A stretch of 64,000 bases of DNA, from NCBI GenBank assembly GCA_034670405.1, contig JAXDDX010000043.1, forward strand, positions 2,418,001 through 2,482,000, in the 5' to 3' direction. Source of the stretch: Hoplostethus atlanticus (taxonomy: Eukaryota; Chordata; Actinopteri; Trachichthyiformes; Trachichthyidae). Below the pieces are notes generated by a model. That model was not told the origin of the DNA and did no database searches. It saw only the letters and a program-made list of their open reading frames with translations. Every line of letters starts with the position of its first letter. Positions within the stretch are counted from its first letter, which is position 1. The translations under genes were made by a program, and so were the position numbers. Shown here piece by piece: positions 53,301 to 63,681 of this stretch.

Positions 53301-54131
53301 ACACATGCACGTATGCACATATATATAATGGTAATATAAATATAAAATATAAAATAAACAGTAAGTATACTTAAGTATAGATTAAGTATAATTACACAAT
53401 AACATGTTTACAGGAGCCAGGATGATTTGGAAAGAAAACCTAAGAGTGTTAGAGTGTTAAAGGTCGGTGTGATGCAGCCGTCCTGTTGTGTTGAGTTAAC
53501 ACCTGTTGGGCACGGCTTTATTTAATAATGTATGAGGAGTAGCAACGTTATGTGATACCTACTAAATTATTCACTCTCGCTCTGCCTCTGTTACCGTTCA
53601 AATGAGGCATATGTGTATGACAGTCCGCCGCTAAGGATACTGTTTACCGTCGGATGATGACCACTGATTGGGCAGTCAGGCACTGACTGTGATATATGGG
53701 CTAGATATAAAGAAGCCTATCTGTAAACTGGGAAACAGTAAATTAGCTCGTTTTACTATAACGTGCGCATGATTTAGTATTCAACAAATCAAATGTTCTG
53801 AGCTGTAAACATATCTGTGTGATTTCTATGGTGAAAACGATACATTCAACATTGCTGATATACTTTCAGCAGGCCGGTTTCAGGGCCAAAAAATGTATCT
53901 GTAAAAATGTGTGTTGGCCAAGAATTTCAGCTCTGCTGCACTGACGGCTCCACTCCGACCAGAGATGAAATATTAAAGATTTGGAGGTAGTATGAGCTGA
54001 GTGGGCAGACATTTAACCTGCACTAATAGATAAAAGTGCTAATAAATGCGATGCAGACAAACACTGATGTTTTTTTATATCCACTTTAAATGAGAAAAAC
54101 ATGAAAAATGTGTATGAGTATGTAGTATCCG

Positions 54132-54139
54132 GTATGTAG
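54132..54139. repeat. 8-bp target-site duplication (left), GTATGTAG
   Basis: Identical to 55331-55338. Eight-base duplications are the hallmark of hAT transposition. Confidence 0.88.
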
Positions 54140-54248
54140 TAGTGATGGGAAGACCGACTCTTTTAACTAACTCGATTCTTTCGAGCCGTCCGATAGAAGT
54201 GCATCGATTCTGAATCGATTTATTATGATTCACCAACAAAAACATACC

Positions 54249-54320
54249 ATCCAACGTGAGGTTTGAACCTACAATCCTCAGTATGAGAGTCTGCTGCTCT
54301 ACTAACTGAGCTATACTAGT
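54249..54320 (-). ncRNA. tRNA-like sequence embedded in the hAT element
   Basis: On the minus strand TATAGCTCAGTTAGTAGAGC is a good D-arm/A box, ACTCTCATACTGAGG a weak anticodon arm, and TGTAGGTTCAAACCTCAC a fair T-arm with B box GGTTCAAACCT. The acceptor stem pairs poorly and the anticodon is uncertain (CAT or ATA). It is best read as a degenerate tRNA or tRNA-derived promoter and not as a working tRNA gene. Confidence 0.55.
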
Positions 54321-54541
54321 AATGGCATCATATGAGCGCCACCCCTTTCAAACCAGATGTGTAACCAACTGTAAAACACCAACTAAACTACAGGTTAATG
54401 ACAATAATAATATTTATAGTATTTACACAGAGTATTGCTATTGATTTTATTTTATTTCGTGTGCTCTTGACTTTCTTTTTCTAATAGAGACAGTTTTGTT
54501 GACCAATGTTAAATGTTAAATGGCTTATAGTTTACCCAATT

Positions 54542-54708
54542 ACCAGTTAATTTATTAAACAACATCTTAAACAACAAAAACTGTTGGCAATGTGTGCAGA
54601 ATAGATCGCTACATTATTACATTGGCCTTTTTCACGATCCAATATGGCTCCTTGATCCGGCAGGTACGCGGAAGTAGTCTCTCTCGTTCATCAGACGTGA
54701 ACCGCTCC
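54542..54708. repeat. Left arm of the inner inverted repeat of the hAT element
   Basis: CCAGTTAATTTATTAAAC ... ACATTATTACATTGGCCTTT ... CAATATGGCTCCTTGATCCG ... AGTAGTCTCTCTCGTTCATC matches the reverse complement of 55026-55200 almost completely in its inner 85 bases and with indels further out. Confidence 0.9.
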
Positions 54709-55025
54709 GATTGAGTCCGAGAAGTCCGATATTCATCTGCTCTCTCGTTCATCTGCTCTCTCGGTTCGCGAGATGTCCGATTGAGTCCGAGAAGTCCGAT
54801 ATTCATCTGCTCTCTCGTTCATCTGCTCTCTCCACTCGTTCGCGAGCCGCTCAGTCTCTCTCGTTCATCTGCTCTCTCGACTCGTTCGCGAGCCGCTCAG
54901 TCTCTCTCGTTCATCTGCTCTCTCGACTCGTTCGCGAGCCGCTCAGTCTCTCTCGTTCATCTGTCCTCTCGTTCGCGAGCCGCTCAGTCTCTCTCGACTC
55001 GTTCGCGAGCCGCTCAGTCGGATCA
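54709..55025. repeat. Tandem array inside the inner inverted repeat
   Basis: The left part is two 70-base units (GAGTCCGAGAAGTCCGATAT ... at 54714 and 54784). The right part is roughly 46-base units of CTCAGTCTCTCTCGTTCATC, TGCTCTCTCGACTCG and TTCGCGAGCCG, repeated about four to five times with a final shortened unit. The GTTCGCGAG core recurs in every unit and resembles the element's own right subterminal CGTTCGCGAATCG (about 55307-55319). Confidence 0.9.
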
Positions 55026-55200
55026 GCGGTTCTCGTCCGATGAACGAGAGAGACTACTTCCGCTTACCCGCCGGATCAAGGAGCCATATTGGATTATGAA
55101 AAAGGCCAATGTAATAATGTAGTGATCTATTACATTCTATATACATTGACAACAGTTTTTGTAATGTTTAAGATGTTGTTTGATAAATTAACTGGTGATT
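55026..55200. repeat. Right arm of the inner inverted repeat of the hAT element
   Basis: Inverted partner of 54542-54708. Its outer end carries the 23-base tandem duplication (GTTTGATAAATTAACTGGTG + ATT). Confidence 0.9.
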
Positions 55201-55330
55201 GTTTGATAAATTAACTGGTGATTATTAACCGCTGCTGAATCAATTCAGTCGCGTGTGCGAGTCGAATCAACTCACTCACTTAACTGATTCGGTTCTTTGG
55301 AACGATTCGTTCGCGAATCGGCCATCACTA

Positions 55331-55338
55331 GTATGTAG
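55331..55338. repeat. 8-bp target-site duplication (right), GTATGTAG
   Basis: Matches 54132-54139 exactly. Confidence 0.88.
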
Positions 55339-55384
55339 CATGCTAGTATCCCATTCCCAACACAATCATTAATTCCCGGTTCAC

Positions 55385-55560
55385 TCCTGCGAGCTGCCAC
55401 TGGAGCCATTGGAGGTTGAGTGCCTTGCCCAGCAGCACCTCGATAGTAGTTTTTGAGGGGGAGGAGCATTCCTCAATCACTTTCCCTGCCCAGATTTTCC
55501 CATCCGGTCTGGAGATTCAATCCAGCTTTAACGTTGCTACCCCCTCACTCCCCCACCCCA
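55385..55560. repeat. Degraded common fish repeat
   Basis: GAGTGCCTTGCCCAGCAGCA, CCTCGATAGTAG, GGGAGGAGCATTCCTCAATC, then ACTTTCCCTGCCCAGATTTT. From memory this matches a repeat family frequent in teleosts ('ggtgccttgctcaagggcac'). Confidence 0.55.
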
Positions 55561-56139
55561 GCCCTCCTAGTCATTATGTGCTCAGGAAATAGTTTTCCTC
55601 ATCTGCCTCACTGGTAATGAGGTAATAGCAATTTGTAGTTTATCTACAAGAATGAGCTTTCACCATGAAACTCCCGGGAATCAAGTCTAAATTGGCATCT
55701 GATTATATTAAACAGGGTTTTCATAGCAATTAATTTTACATTATAATTCTGATATTCTACTAAAGTCCAAAGTGGGTGACGAACCACAGCAAGGCCTCGT
55801 AGTTTATAGAATCCACACTTGACTATTACTCCACCCATCTATGGATTAGACAGGAAGAACAATCCTGCCTTCAAGGTTAGTGTCATAACATGTCCAATAC
55901 TTAGGAGGGTCTGTGGTGCTGCTTCATCAATTATAAACAGATTTTTAAAATACAATGAAAAATTGACTTTGACCATCTACATCTGTTTTACTTCAGAATG
56001 GGCTGACAGTATGTGACGCTGAATTTCAAGACTAAAAAAACTGTCTTCAATCCAATAAATCACAACATGGAATAACAAGGCAACAGTAAACATGTCGCCC
56101 CACATGAGACAGTACCCCGACGGCCTGTTTTGACCTGTA

Positions 56140-56370
56140 AGTGTAGCGCCCCCGCTGGGCTAATCGGTATATTTTTGAAAATGTTGAAAAGCAATGTTGA
56201 CATGCATCATTACCCAAAGTTTTGTCAAAATCTGATCAGTATTGTCTAAGATAATAAAACAAACAAATAACATGGCACCCTTGGACCAATTGGTGTCATT
56301 TTGAAAATGCCAGAATTCCCCCAGGTTTTGTCAAACTCCTATTAGTGTTTTTGAGAGATAGATGAACAGA
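56140..56370. repeat. Degraded tandem fish repeat ('tgtagcgcccccgctggg')
   Basis: Two diverged units of about 125 bases share CC/GCTAATCGGT or CCAATTGGTGTCATTTT, then TTTTGAAAATG and GTTTTGTCAAA.TCxxATxAGT. 'Gtgtagcgcccccgctgggc' opens the first. The family is recognised from memory of fish genomes and not named. Confidence 0.5.
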
Positions 56371-57840
56371 TGGATGTACAACAAATGAACAGAGAACTGA
56401 TCCATAGTTTCATCATGAGGAAGAATCAGGTATTTGAGTATTGTGAAACAGTGTTTCATGACAGGGGACGCGTAGTTTTTGTGCGCACCCAAGTTCGAAT
56501 GGTATTGTTCTCACCTGCTCATATGAACCAAACTAAAGGAGTAAATGCTGTAGAGTATAAATACACCGCTCCAAACATGCTTGGTGTGAATGTGCCCTAA
56601 TACTGTTTCCCTTCTGTTGTGAAAGAGGGATCCTCCTGATCCCCAGGCACGAATAGAATCCCCTCTAACCAGACTGTAGCGGCTCATTCCTAATGACTCC
56701 TGTCCAATTTAAGCTCTGTGGTTTGCAAACAACAGCCACATGATTAGCCAAATTACACCCCAATAGCATGCTCAGAGGAAGACTTAGCATCACTAAAGAA
56801 AAAAGCCAGTTCACCACAGTGCAAGAAAATTAATCTGCAGTGCATAATGCCATCTCTGGAGTTTTAGAAAGGCATTGTGCAGAGATAATTGGGGCATGAA
56901 ATCCACTTTGAATCTGGCTCTTTTATTCCGAGTGCTGGGCGTTCTGAGGTGAAGAAGGTGAGAGTTTCAGTGTATCGCTCCATATGACTGAAGAATACAT
57001 TATCAAGGTCGAAGGTTGAAGATAATTGGTGTATCTTCAACTGCTGTGAGTCTTCTTCCCCCATGCATGCTCACATGCGTTTACCAAGAGGGGGGCAGAG
57101 AGAGAGAGAAAAGGGTAGCAGAATAGATTCAAAAGAAGAAAAGGGCACAGGGGGAGATAGCAAGAAAACAGGAGAGAGAGAGAAAGAGAGAGAGAAAGAA
57201 ACAGGGAGGACCACAACACCCCATACACAGGCAGGATTCTGCTTGGAGCAGATTGCAGAGCCAAAGACCCAGAGTTATTCTGGCTTTGTCACATTGGACT
57301 GAAGCCCAGAGAAAAAGACAAGGGGTAAGAGAGGAGCTAGCTAATATTATGAAGCCTAATGCTCTGATACCAACTGAAAAAATGCAATCTATTCATACTA
57401 AGTTATCTGGGCTAGTTAACTAACATGCTGACCTTCCAGGATCATGAATGCCATGGCGAAAATATGCCATTGCCATTTTGCTCCTTCTTTGCCGATCAGC
57501 TGTGGTTCTTGGGCTCCTCCCATTGAGGTTTAACCATTAAGATTATTTCTGCCTCCAAGAAATGTTCGTGGATCTAAGACTCCAATCTGCCTGACGTGAA
57601 AGACAGTTGGGAATGTACAACAGTAAAACCTTATGCACAGTAGACTACACATCTCTCAATATATATACATTCAGCACTGAGCTTAAGGCAGCCACAGCAG
57701 ACATCTGCATGTACAGATATTTCCTCTCAGAAGAGCAAGTAGTGTCTGTTATCAAGAGCCCCACGGCTCACGGTATAGTAATTACAAGTGTGTGTCTTCT
57801 TATAAATGTGAGTGTTTGTATCTATGTAAAATATAGAGGG
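56371..57840. other. Intergenic stretch upstream of the nmur locus
   Basis: A purine-rich GAGAGAAAG tract is at about 57090-57205. No coding exon recognised. Because nmur lies downstream in the same orientation, distal promoters or untranslated exons could lie here, but nothing marks them clearly. Confidence 0.4.
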
Positions 57841-57865
57841 GGAGGAGGTGAGAGAGGTAGAGAAA

Positions 57866-57881
57866 GAGTGTGTGTGTGTGT

Positions 57882-57933
<52 letters not shown>

Positions 57934-57948
57934 GTGTGTGTGTGTGTA
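57866..57948. repeat. (GT)n microsatellite
   Basis: About 40 GT units with one AT and one GC interruption. Open frames across it (poly-Val/Cys or poly-His/Thr) are not genes. Confidence 0.97.
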
Positions 57949-58109
57949 CTCTGAATGAGCATATTGAGGGCTCGAGGAGAGAGCGACAGACCAAGAGGAG
58001 AGTGGACTGAGACAGCAGCACAGTAAAGTGAGCTGAAGCCACCGTTCACAAGACACTAGTGCTTGTTTATGATACGGCACAAGGACACATCAAGGGAATA
58101 AATAAGAGG
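57949..58109 (+). other. Candidate 5' untranslated exon of nmur (tentative)
   Basis: A moderately GC-richer, purine-rich stretch ends in AATAAGAG|GTAAGGAT, a good splice-donor match. The nmur coding exon at 63682 begins with a splice acceptor and 23 untranslated bases, so an upstream non-coding exon must exist. This is the best donor I noticed in the preceding 6 kb, but nothing proves transcription. Confidence 0.25.
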
Positions 58110-58907
58110 TAAGGATATTTATACTCTAAATATGAATAGTTAAATATGGGATCCAGACTGTAAGAGTCATCATGTCATCAGCCACGGACTTAAGTTACCT
58201 ACTGGTATTGATTTATTTTGTATTATTTTGTAAGAGGAGGTGTCACTTTTTCAAACACCAGATTTCTCATTTTGGAACAAATCTAAACAAATCTCTTCTT
58301 ATACATCTGTAATTACATGCTATCGATGTTCAGTATTGTTTACTAGAGTTTAGAAAAAATCTAACTAGGAAAATAAGATGTGTTGTAGTGATTTATCACA
58401 GTATGGAGCCACAAATTGCATGATTACAATAAATAACAGTGTGCCTGGCATAAAACATTTCTTGCCTCTTTACCTTATTGAGTTTATTTTTACAGCGACA
58501 GTGTACATTAATGAACATTTCTGTAAATGTGCCAGTATTAGCCAGCCGGCTGGTTTCCAGCTGTAATCCCTGGGCGTCACTGAATTAGCTGCTCCTGGGG
58601 TAGAAACTGTAATCTAATTTGAGTGTGGTCTTTCACCTTCATTTAGCAAAGTGGCCACTCTCAGTTATATCAATGTCAAGTATAAGAACATCGTTACTAA
58701 TTCAGTTTTTTTTATTATTTGCTTAACTAATCCCATTGAAATGCCATTAGATTACAGAATGTGTATAAGAATGAGAAAATGCTTCTGTCATAAATCCAAA
58801 GATATGTGTGATTGAATATGAAATCAAACATCCAATCAAATTAAATTAATCAAGTGCACTTTCCTCAGCAATTTGCTGCAAACAGCATTATCACGAATAC
58901 CTTATAC

Positions 58908-58949
<42 letters not shown>

Positions 58950-59340
58950 CACGGCTATTATTAGGAGGAAAGTATTATTTCCATTATTTCCATTTCCATT
59001 ATTTTCCACGGGTGAAGGGAGAAGAAATGTTAAATGGAGGGTTGTGTTTCTAATCTACTTCCACAAGACCACTTATTAGAGGTGTATCATGCTCATACAA
59101 AACAGGCAGAAAGAGACTGATTGCTCTGTGCTGTCTGTGGCTCATGTGATGGACGATAATACCTTTGTCTGGCATGTGTTGTTATTAAAGTGATACCTTA
59201 AAATGACTTAGGTATTTTGGGAGAAACTGAGAAATCCCACATTCAGTGTTTGTATATTACCACAGGCTACCATACCATAAGCAGAACCAAGCAAGCACAC
59301 ACACATATAGCACAGATGTATTCTCACAAAGTAGTAACAG
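58110..59340. other. Gene-poor stretch (possible nmur intron)
   Basis: AT-rich. A (TATA)/(GT)n run lies at 58906-58946. No coding exon. Confidence 0.45.
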
Positions 59341-59374
59341 GTTTCACTGTCATAGCTGCCATATTGCCTACAGT

Positions 59375-59458
59375 ACAACAGGTTTCATATTGACTGCAGT
59401 ACAACAGGTGTCATGTTGACTGCAGTACAACAGGTGTCATATTGACTGCAGTACAACA
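59375..59458. repeat. 26-bp minisatellite, about three units
   Basis: Units CAGGTTTCATATTGACTGCA+GTACAA, CAGGTGTCATGTTGACTGCA+GTACAA and CAGGTGTCATATTGACTGCA+GTACAA follow a longer related unit from 59338. A fourth unit (TAGGTGTCATATTGACTACA+GTACA) is at 60818-60842, beyond the LINE insertion. Confidence 0.88.
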
Positions 59459-59460
59459 AG

Positions 59461-60815
59461 AGATTCAAGAGGTTTATTTGTCACATACACAGTTATAACA
59501 GTATAAAAGTGCAGTCAAACGCGTGGTGGCATACTCTGAACACTGTGCTAGAGATATAAAAGGAAAAGGAGACTAAACTAAACTAAACTACTACAATATA
59601 AGAAAAAAATACATATATTACAATATAAAAAATAAACAATTTGAAAGTCAGTATATACATGTGCAATGTGAATGTGCAATTAAGTGTGCAAAAATGTTGT
59701 GCAAGTATGCAACGTGCAAAGAGCAATGGCAGCATTGTTGGTTTGTTGTGTGTGTTTAATGTCCTAATGGCCAGAGGATAGAAGCTCCTCCTGAGCCTCT
59801 CTGTCTTGGCCATGTGACTGCAGAGGCGCTTGCCTGAATGCAGCAGTTGGGTAATGTCCTTAATGATCCTGTTGGCCCTGGTCCTGCTCCGCCTGATGTA
59901 TATGTCCTGCAAGGTGGGGAGTGTTGTCCCGGTGGTCCACTCAGCTGATCGTACCACCCTCTGCAGGGCTTTGCGGTCCTGAGAGGAGCAGTTTCCATAC
60001 CAGCAGTAATGCTCCCTGACAGGATGCTCTTTATGGCACCAGAGTAAAGGTTGTCTGGCTCTGAGGGGAGAGCTTGAATTTCCCCAGCTGTCTAAGGTGG
60101 TAAAGACATCAAATCAAATCAAATCACATTTTATTTGTATAGCCCTTAATCACCGTTACAGTCTCTAAGGGCTCCACAGTGCCCAACATGTGAAACAATA
60201 AATGGTTAGTACACGACATCCCCCAGCCTTGGACCCTCACAAGGAAAAACTCCCACAAAACCTTTTAGGAAAAAATGGAAGAAACCTCGGGAGGGGCTAC
60301 TCAGAGAGGGATCCCCCTACCAGGACGGTTGGGCGTGCAATAGATGCCGAGTTTGGGCATCTATTAACATTGCCTCGCCTTCCTGATCAGGGTGTCTGTG
60401 TGTATTGTCTATGTCAGGTCCTCAGTGATGTGCACATCTAGATACCTGAAGATGCTCACCCTCTGCACTGGGGCCCCGTTGATCCTGAGGGGGGGTGTAG
60501 ATCCTCTGCTACGTCCTCCTGAAGTCCACAGCCAGCTCCTTGGTCTTACAGATGTTCAGGGCAAGTCTGTTTGCCTGGCACCACAATGACAGATCCTCCA
60601 CCTCGTCCAGGTGGACGTCCGTCTCATCGTTGTTAGTGATCATGCCTACCGCCACCGTGTCGTCTGCAAACTTCACGATGAACAGCACTCTCGGCCTGCC
60701 GATGTCGAGGTGATGTGTAGGAAGTGGAAGATGGCATCGTCTGTTGCTCTGTTGGGGTGTTAGGCAAACTGTAGTGGGTCTAGGGTGCTGGGAAGACAGG
60801 AGCAGATGAAGATGA
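59461..60815 (-). mobile_element. L2-type LINE 3' part (5'-truncated), interrupted by another repeat
   Basis: On the minus strand, 60770-60509 encodes reverse-transcriptase palm text with the FADDT active-site box followed by LWCQANRLALNICKTKELAV. Further on, 59998-59765 encodes the C-terminal segment DRKALQRVVRSAEWTTGTTL, then LPTLQDIYIRRSRTRANRI and FYPLAIRTLN. This order fits L2/Rex-type fish LINEs. The middle is replaced at 60107-60375 by an unrelated repeat. Stops and frameshifts make it inactive. Confidence 0.88.
60107..60375 (+). repeat. Common fish repeat nested in the LINE
   Basis: 'Aaatcacattttatttgtat' start, then 'acaaggaaaaactccc', 'aaacctcgggaggggctact', 'agagagggatccccctacca', 'ggacggttgggcgtgcaata' and 'gatgccgag'. 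From memory this is a very abundant teleost repeat. AATCAAATCAAAT at its left is a short simple repeat. Confidence 0.8.
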
Positions 60816-60859
60816 GTAGGTGTCATATTGACTACAGTACAGCTCAATGAGAAGATAAA

Positions 60860-63681
60860 CAGGAAAGCTCAGCACACACAAAGTTGAATCTGCAGGAGGT
60901 TATTGTGCCACTGTTCTGTTCTATTGACCGTACATGATCTTAGAGTTTGGATTATTCATAGCATTACTCTGAGGAACAGAGCATTGTGCATGTTATCTTC
61001 AATAGACTGCAGGAGAATAGCTATGAGAGTTTACCCTATAAAAATAGGTATGAACAACACTATGTATTATACACTGACACTGTTAGTTACTGGGTGTAAC
61101 TGGATGTGTTAGGAGTGGTATCAGTGGAGTTTAAACTGCATATTGATTTTTTTTTTGCACTAAGTGAAAGTTGCTGTGACTGATTTTGCTCACCATAGTT
61201 TTCGCCTCAGGGCCAAGTTGATGCCACACTCTCAGAAACAAAGGTACAGAGTTGCACAACTGTTGCATTGATGCTGTACATCTGAGAGAAATGGGTTAGA
61301 AAATTCTAATTGTGTTTTTTTTAGCAGTGAGAGGGTGAGCGGAATGATTCACCATCCAGTCATTAGAGAGACTGAAGCTTTGTACAATAATATACCTATA
61401 ACTAGAGCACTGATGCAAGATAAGACTTTGTCATTCCAAATCTGCCTTGTACAGGAGACTCATTTGCTCTTACATGTGTCCTCTGAGCTTTTTTTTATCT
61501 GCCTACTGATACATAAAACACTGAGGGGACATTTTTTTTTCAGCCTCCTGTGAGCATGATAGACAAGCAGCAACGAGCTTAGCGGACATCAGGAGGTACA
61601 GTCCTATTGACAAGAGATTATCTCTGCTGTCAAACAGTAGCAACACTCTGTGGCATCATGGGAATAGTTTATGGAATGCAAGTCCTTGCAATGCAACAGA
61701 AGGGCTGCTGCAGAGCACGGACACATGCCACGCTGCTGATTCTGTTTCCATCTCATCTTCTGGCTTGATTGAAAGCTGTGTACACACTCGCACAATGCAT
61801 CCCCGATGGGTTCCACAATAATTCTCTCCAGGAGGAAGGAAAAGGAAGGAAGACCTCTAATTGGAATATGGAAATGTATGGAATAACCATTATAAAGCTG
61901 TTTGCTTTTGTGTTTGGGGCCAATGTCATGCTGCATGACCCAAGCTGCATAACTCTTCTCTGGAGCTCCTCTGAAATTTATTTTTACCGGACCATATTCC
62001 ACTTGAACAGATCTGTTTTTGGAGAGCAGACTCTGTTGGTAACACCGCTAACCCACTCCTAAGTATCATCTCATTGATTGGATCACCTGACAAAAATTTC
62101 ATAGAAGTCATTATCATTATTAGGTTCACATACTTTTTCCAGCTTAGGCTGTTAATGTTTGAACAATATGTTCCATTAAAAACGTTTTCTTGCAACTGTA
62201 TGTAATTGGCAAGACGTTTCCCTGCCTTTCTTATTACCCAATCCTCATTTAGAGAAATATCCAGGTCATTACACTTGGCTTCAAAATGATAAATTGTCAT
62301 TCCTGCAGAAAACTCATCCATAGTGTGACATCCATAGTAAGCAATGACTAAGATGTTTTTAAGATGATTTTCTTTTTCAAAATATTCCTACATTACATTG
62401 ACATGCATCACTGGCCCTGTTAAAGACTTCCCAGAAGGTCTTTGTAAAGCATCATTGGATCATTGGAAAGCATCATCTTTCACTGCATATTGAAAAGTGA
62501 ACCCAATGCAGTATTACAAACCTAATTGTGAAATTGTCATTTCATGATGGAATCATCACTGTAATGGATGTTGTTGTGTTTCATCTTATCCATCAAGAGC
62601 CAATGAATCCCTTCTCCTGGGACCATCTATAATCATTACCAGATACATTTCCTTATATTTGGACTTCAAAAGCTTGCAAAGGTAGCACGATTCTAGATAT
62701 GAGACACTGCTCTCTGATGTTTGCTCCTTTGAAGAACCAGTAATTTTCAAGGGCATTTCTCTGACAATTAGCAACTGCACATTTGTCCATCTAGGTCTCA
62801 ATGTACCGTCGGCTTGGTGTGTCTGGGCCTTTAGGTCTCCCACTGTAGATCCCCTCACTGACTTGTCAATACCCTGGCCATTTTAAAGAGTGGTGGCTGT
62901 CAACAACAAAAGAATTTCTGTCCTCTGGCTCCAACACATGGTAGCAGTCCAAAAGAGGTCCAGTAGGGCACAACATGCCCAGACTGGATCTCAGTTGCAG
63001 AGACACATCAGCATCATCCGTGTGGTGAGAAGTTATTATCCAAACAGTTGATTGTGTAATATCGGCTCACAGCACGGCCATCTAATGCATTTCTTCCAAC
63101 TCTTTTGAATGACATGAACTCATTGTATTGTAAATTACAGCAATCCAAATGTTCCTGGATCTGGTTTAGATCTAAGCATCTCATCTGCATTGATCGATGG
63201 CCTAAACAGCATGGATGTAATCCATGAAATGGTAATCAATTTGGCCTTTTCGCCAAACAAATGCAACATCATTGTCCCCAAATTAGTTTAAAGAAAACTC
63301 ATAGTTTAATTTATGTCCATCGCGGTGCTAAGACAAAGAGCTTATGAAGAATTTGAGCTCTACTACTGGGGGCGGGGAACAGCTGGCAATTCAGGTTTAT
63401 TCCATTTGGAGCCTCCTGTGCACTGTCAGAAGTGAATTCAAAGGTTATTGGCAGAACAATCAAAGCTTTTGGGTACTGGCCAGGAAACGCTATGGAGAGA
63501 GATTATTTTCAAGCTGTTATTGTCAAACAAATCCTTTCTAATATGCATTTGAGCTCAGACACGCACGTTTGCATTCATGAAGCCAAAATCTATTGTCATG
63601 CAGATAATCATCAAAATATTACAATCTATCTCAAAAAATGACACTTGGTGCTGATGACTGTTTCATCTTATTTTTTTCCAG
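60860..63681. other. Gene-poor stretch, likely nmur 5' intron
   Basis: No coding exon recognised on either strand. The 131-132-codon minus-strand frames at 61604-62321 have no recognisable domain. The stretch ends at the splice acceptor TTTTTTTCCAG (63681). Confidence 0.5.

Larger units (their letters stand above)
54140..55330. mobile_element. hAT-type non-autonomous composite element (1191 bp)
   Basis: Both ends read inward TAGTGATGG (perfect 9-base inverted termini) and are flanked by the 8-bp duplication GTATGTAG. The right subterminal sequence CCGATTCGCGAACGAATC (read inward) is like that of fish hAT elements. Inside are a tRNA-like segment (about 54249-54320), a second long inverted repeat (54542-54708 with 55026-55200), a tandem array between those arms, and a 23-base tandem duplication at 55178-55223. 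No transposase frame is present; frames of up to 113 codons arise from the array. Confidence 0.88.

Noticed and set aside
54249..54320. A genuine tRNA gene
   Set aside because: A and B boxes are present but the acceptor stem does not pair and the anticodon arm is irregular; listed only as tRNA-like.
54711..55122. 110-113-codon frames with repeated FICSL/ASRSVS units
   Set aside because: They translate the tandem array of the hAT-type element. They are repeats of DNA and not a selected protein repeat.
57607..58080. 115-117-codon frames rich in Cys/Val or His/Thr
   Set aside because: Explained by the (GT)n tract at 57866-57948.
61604..62321. Two 131-132-codon minus-strand frames upstream of nmur
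   Set aside because: No motif, no plausible splice sites and no homology I recognise. Length is within chance for 64 kb examined in six frames.
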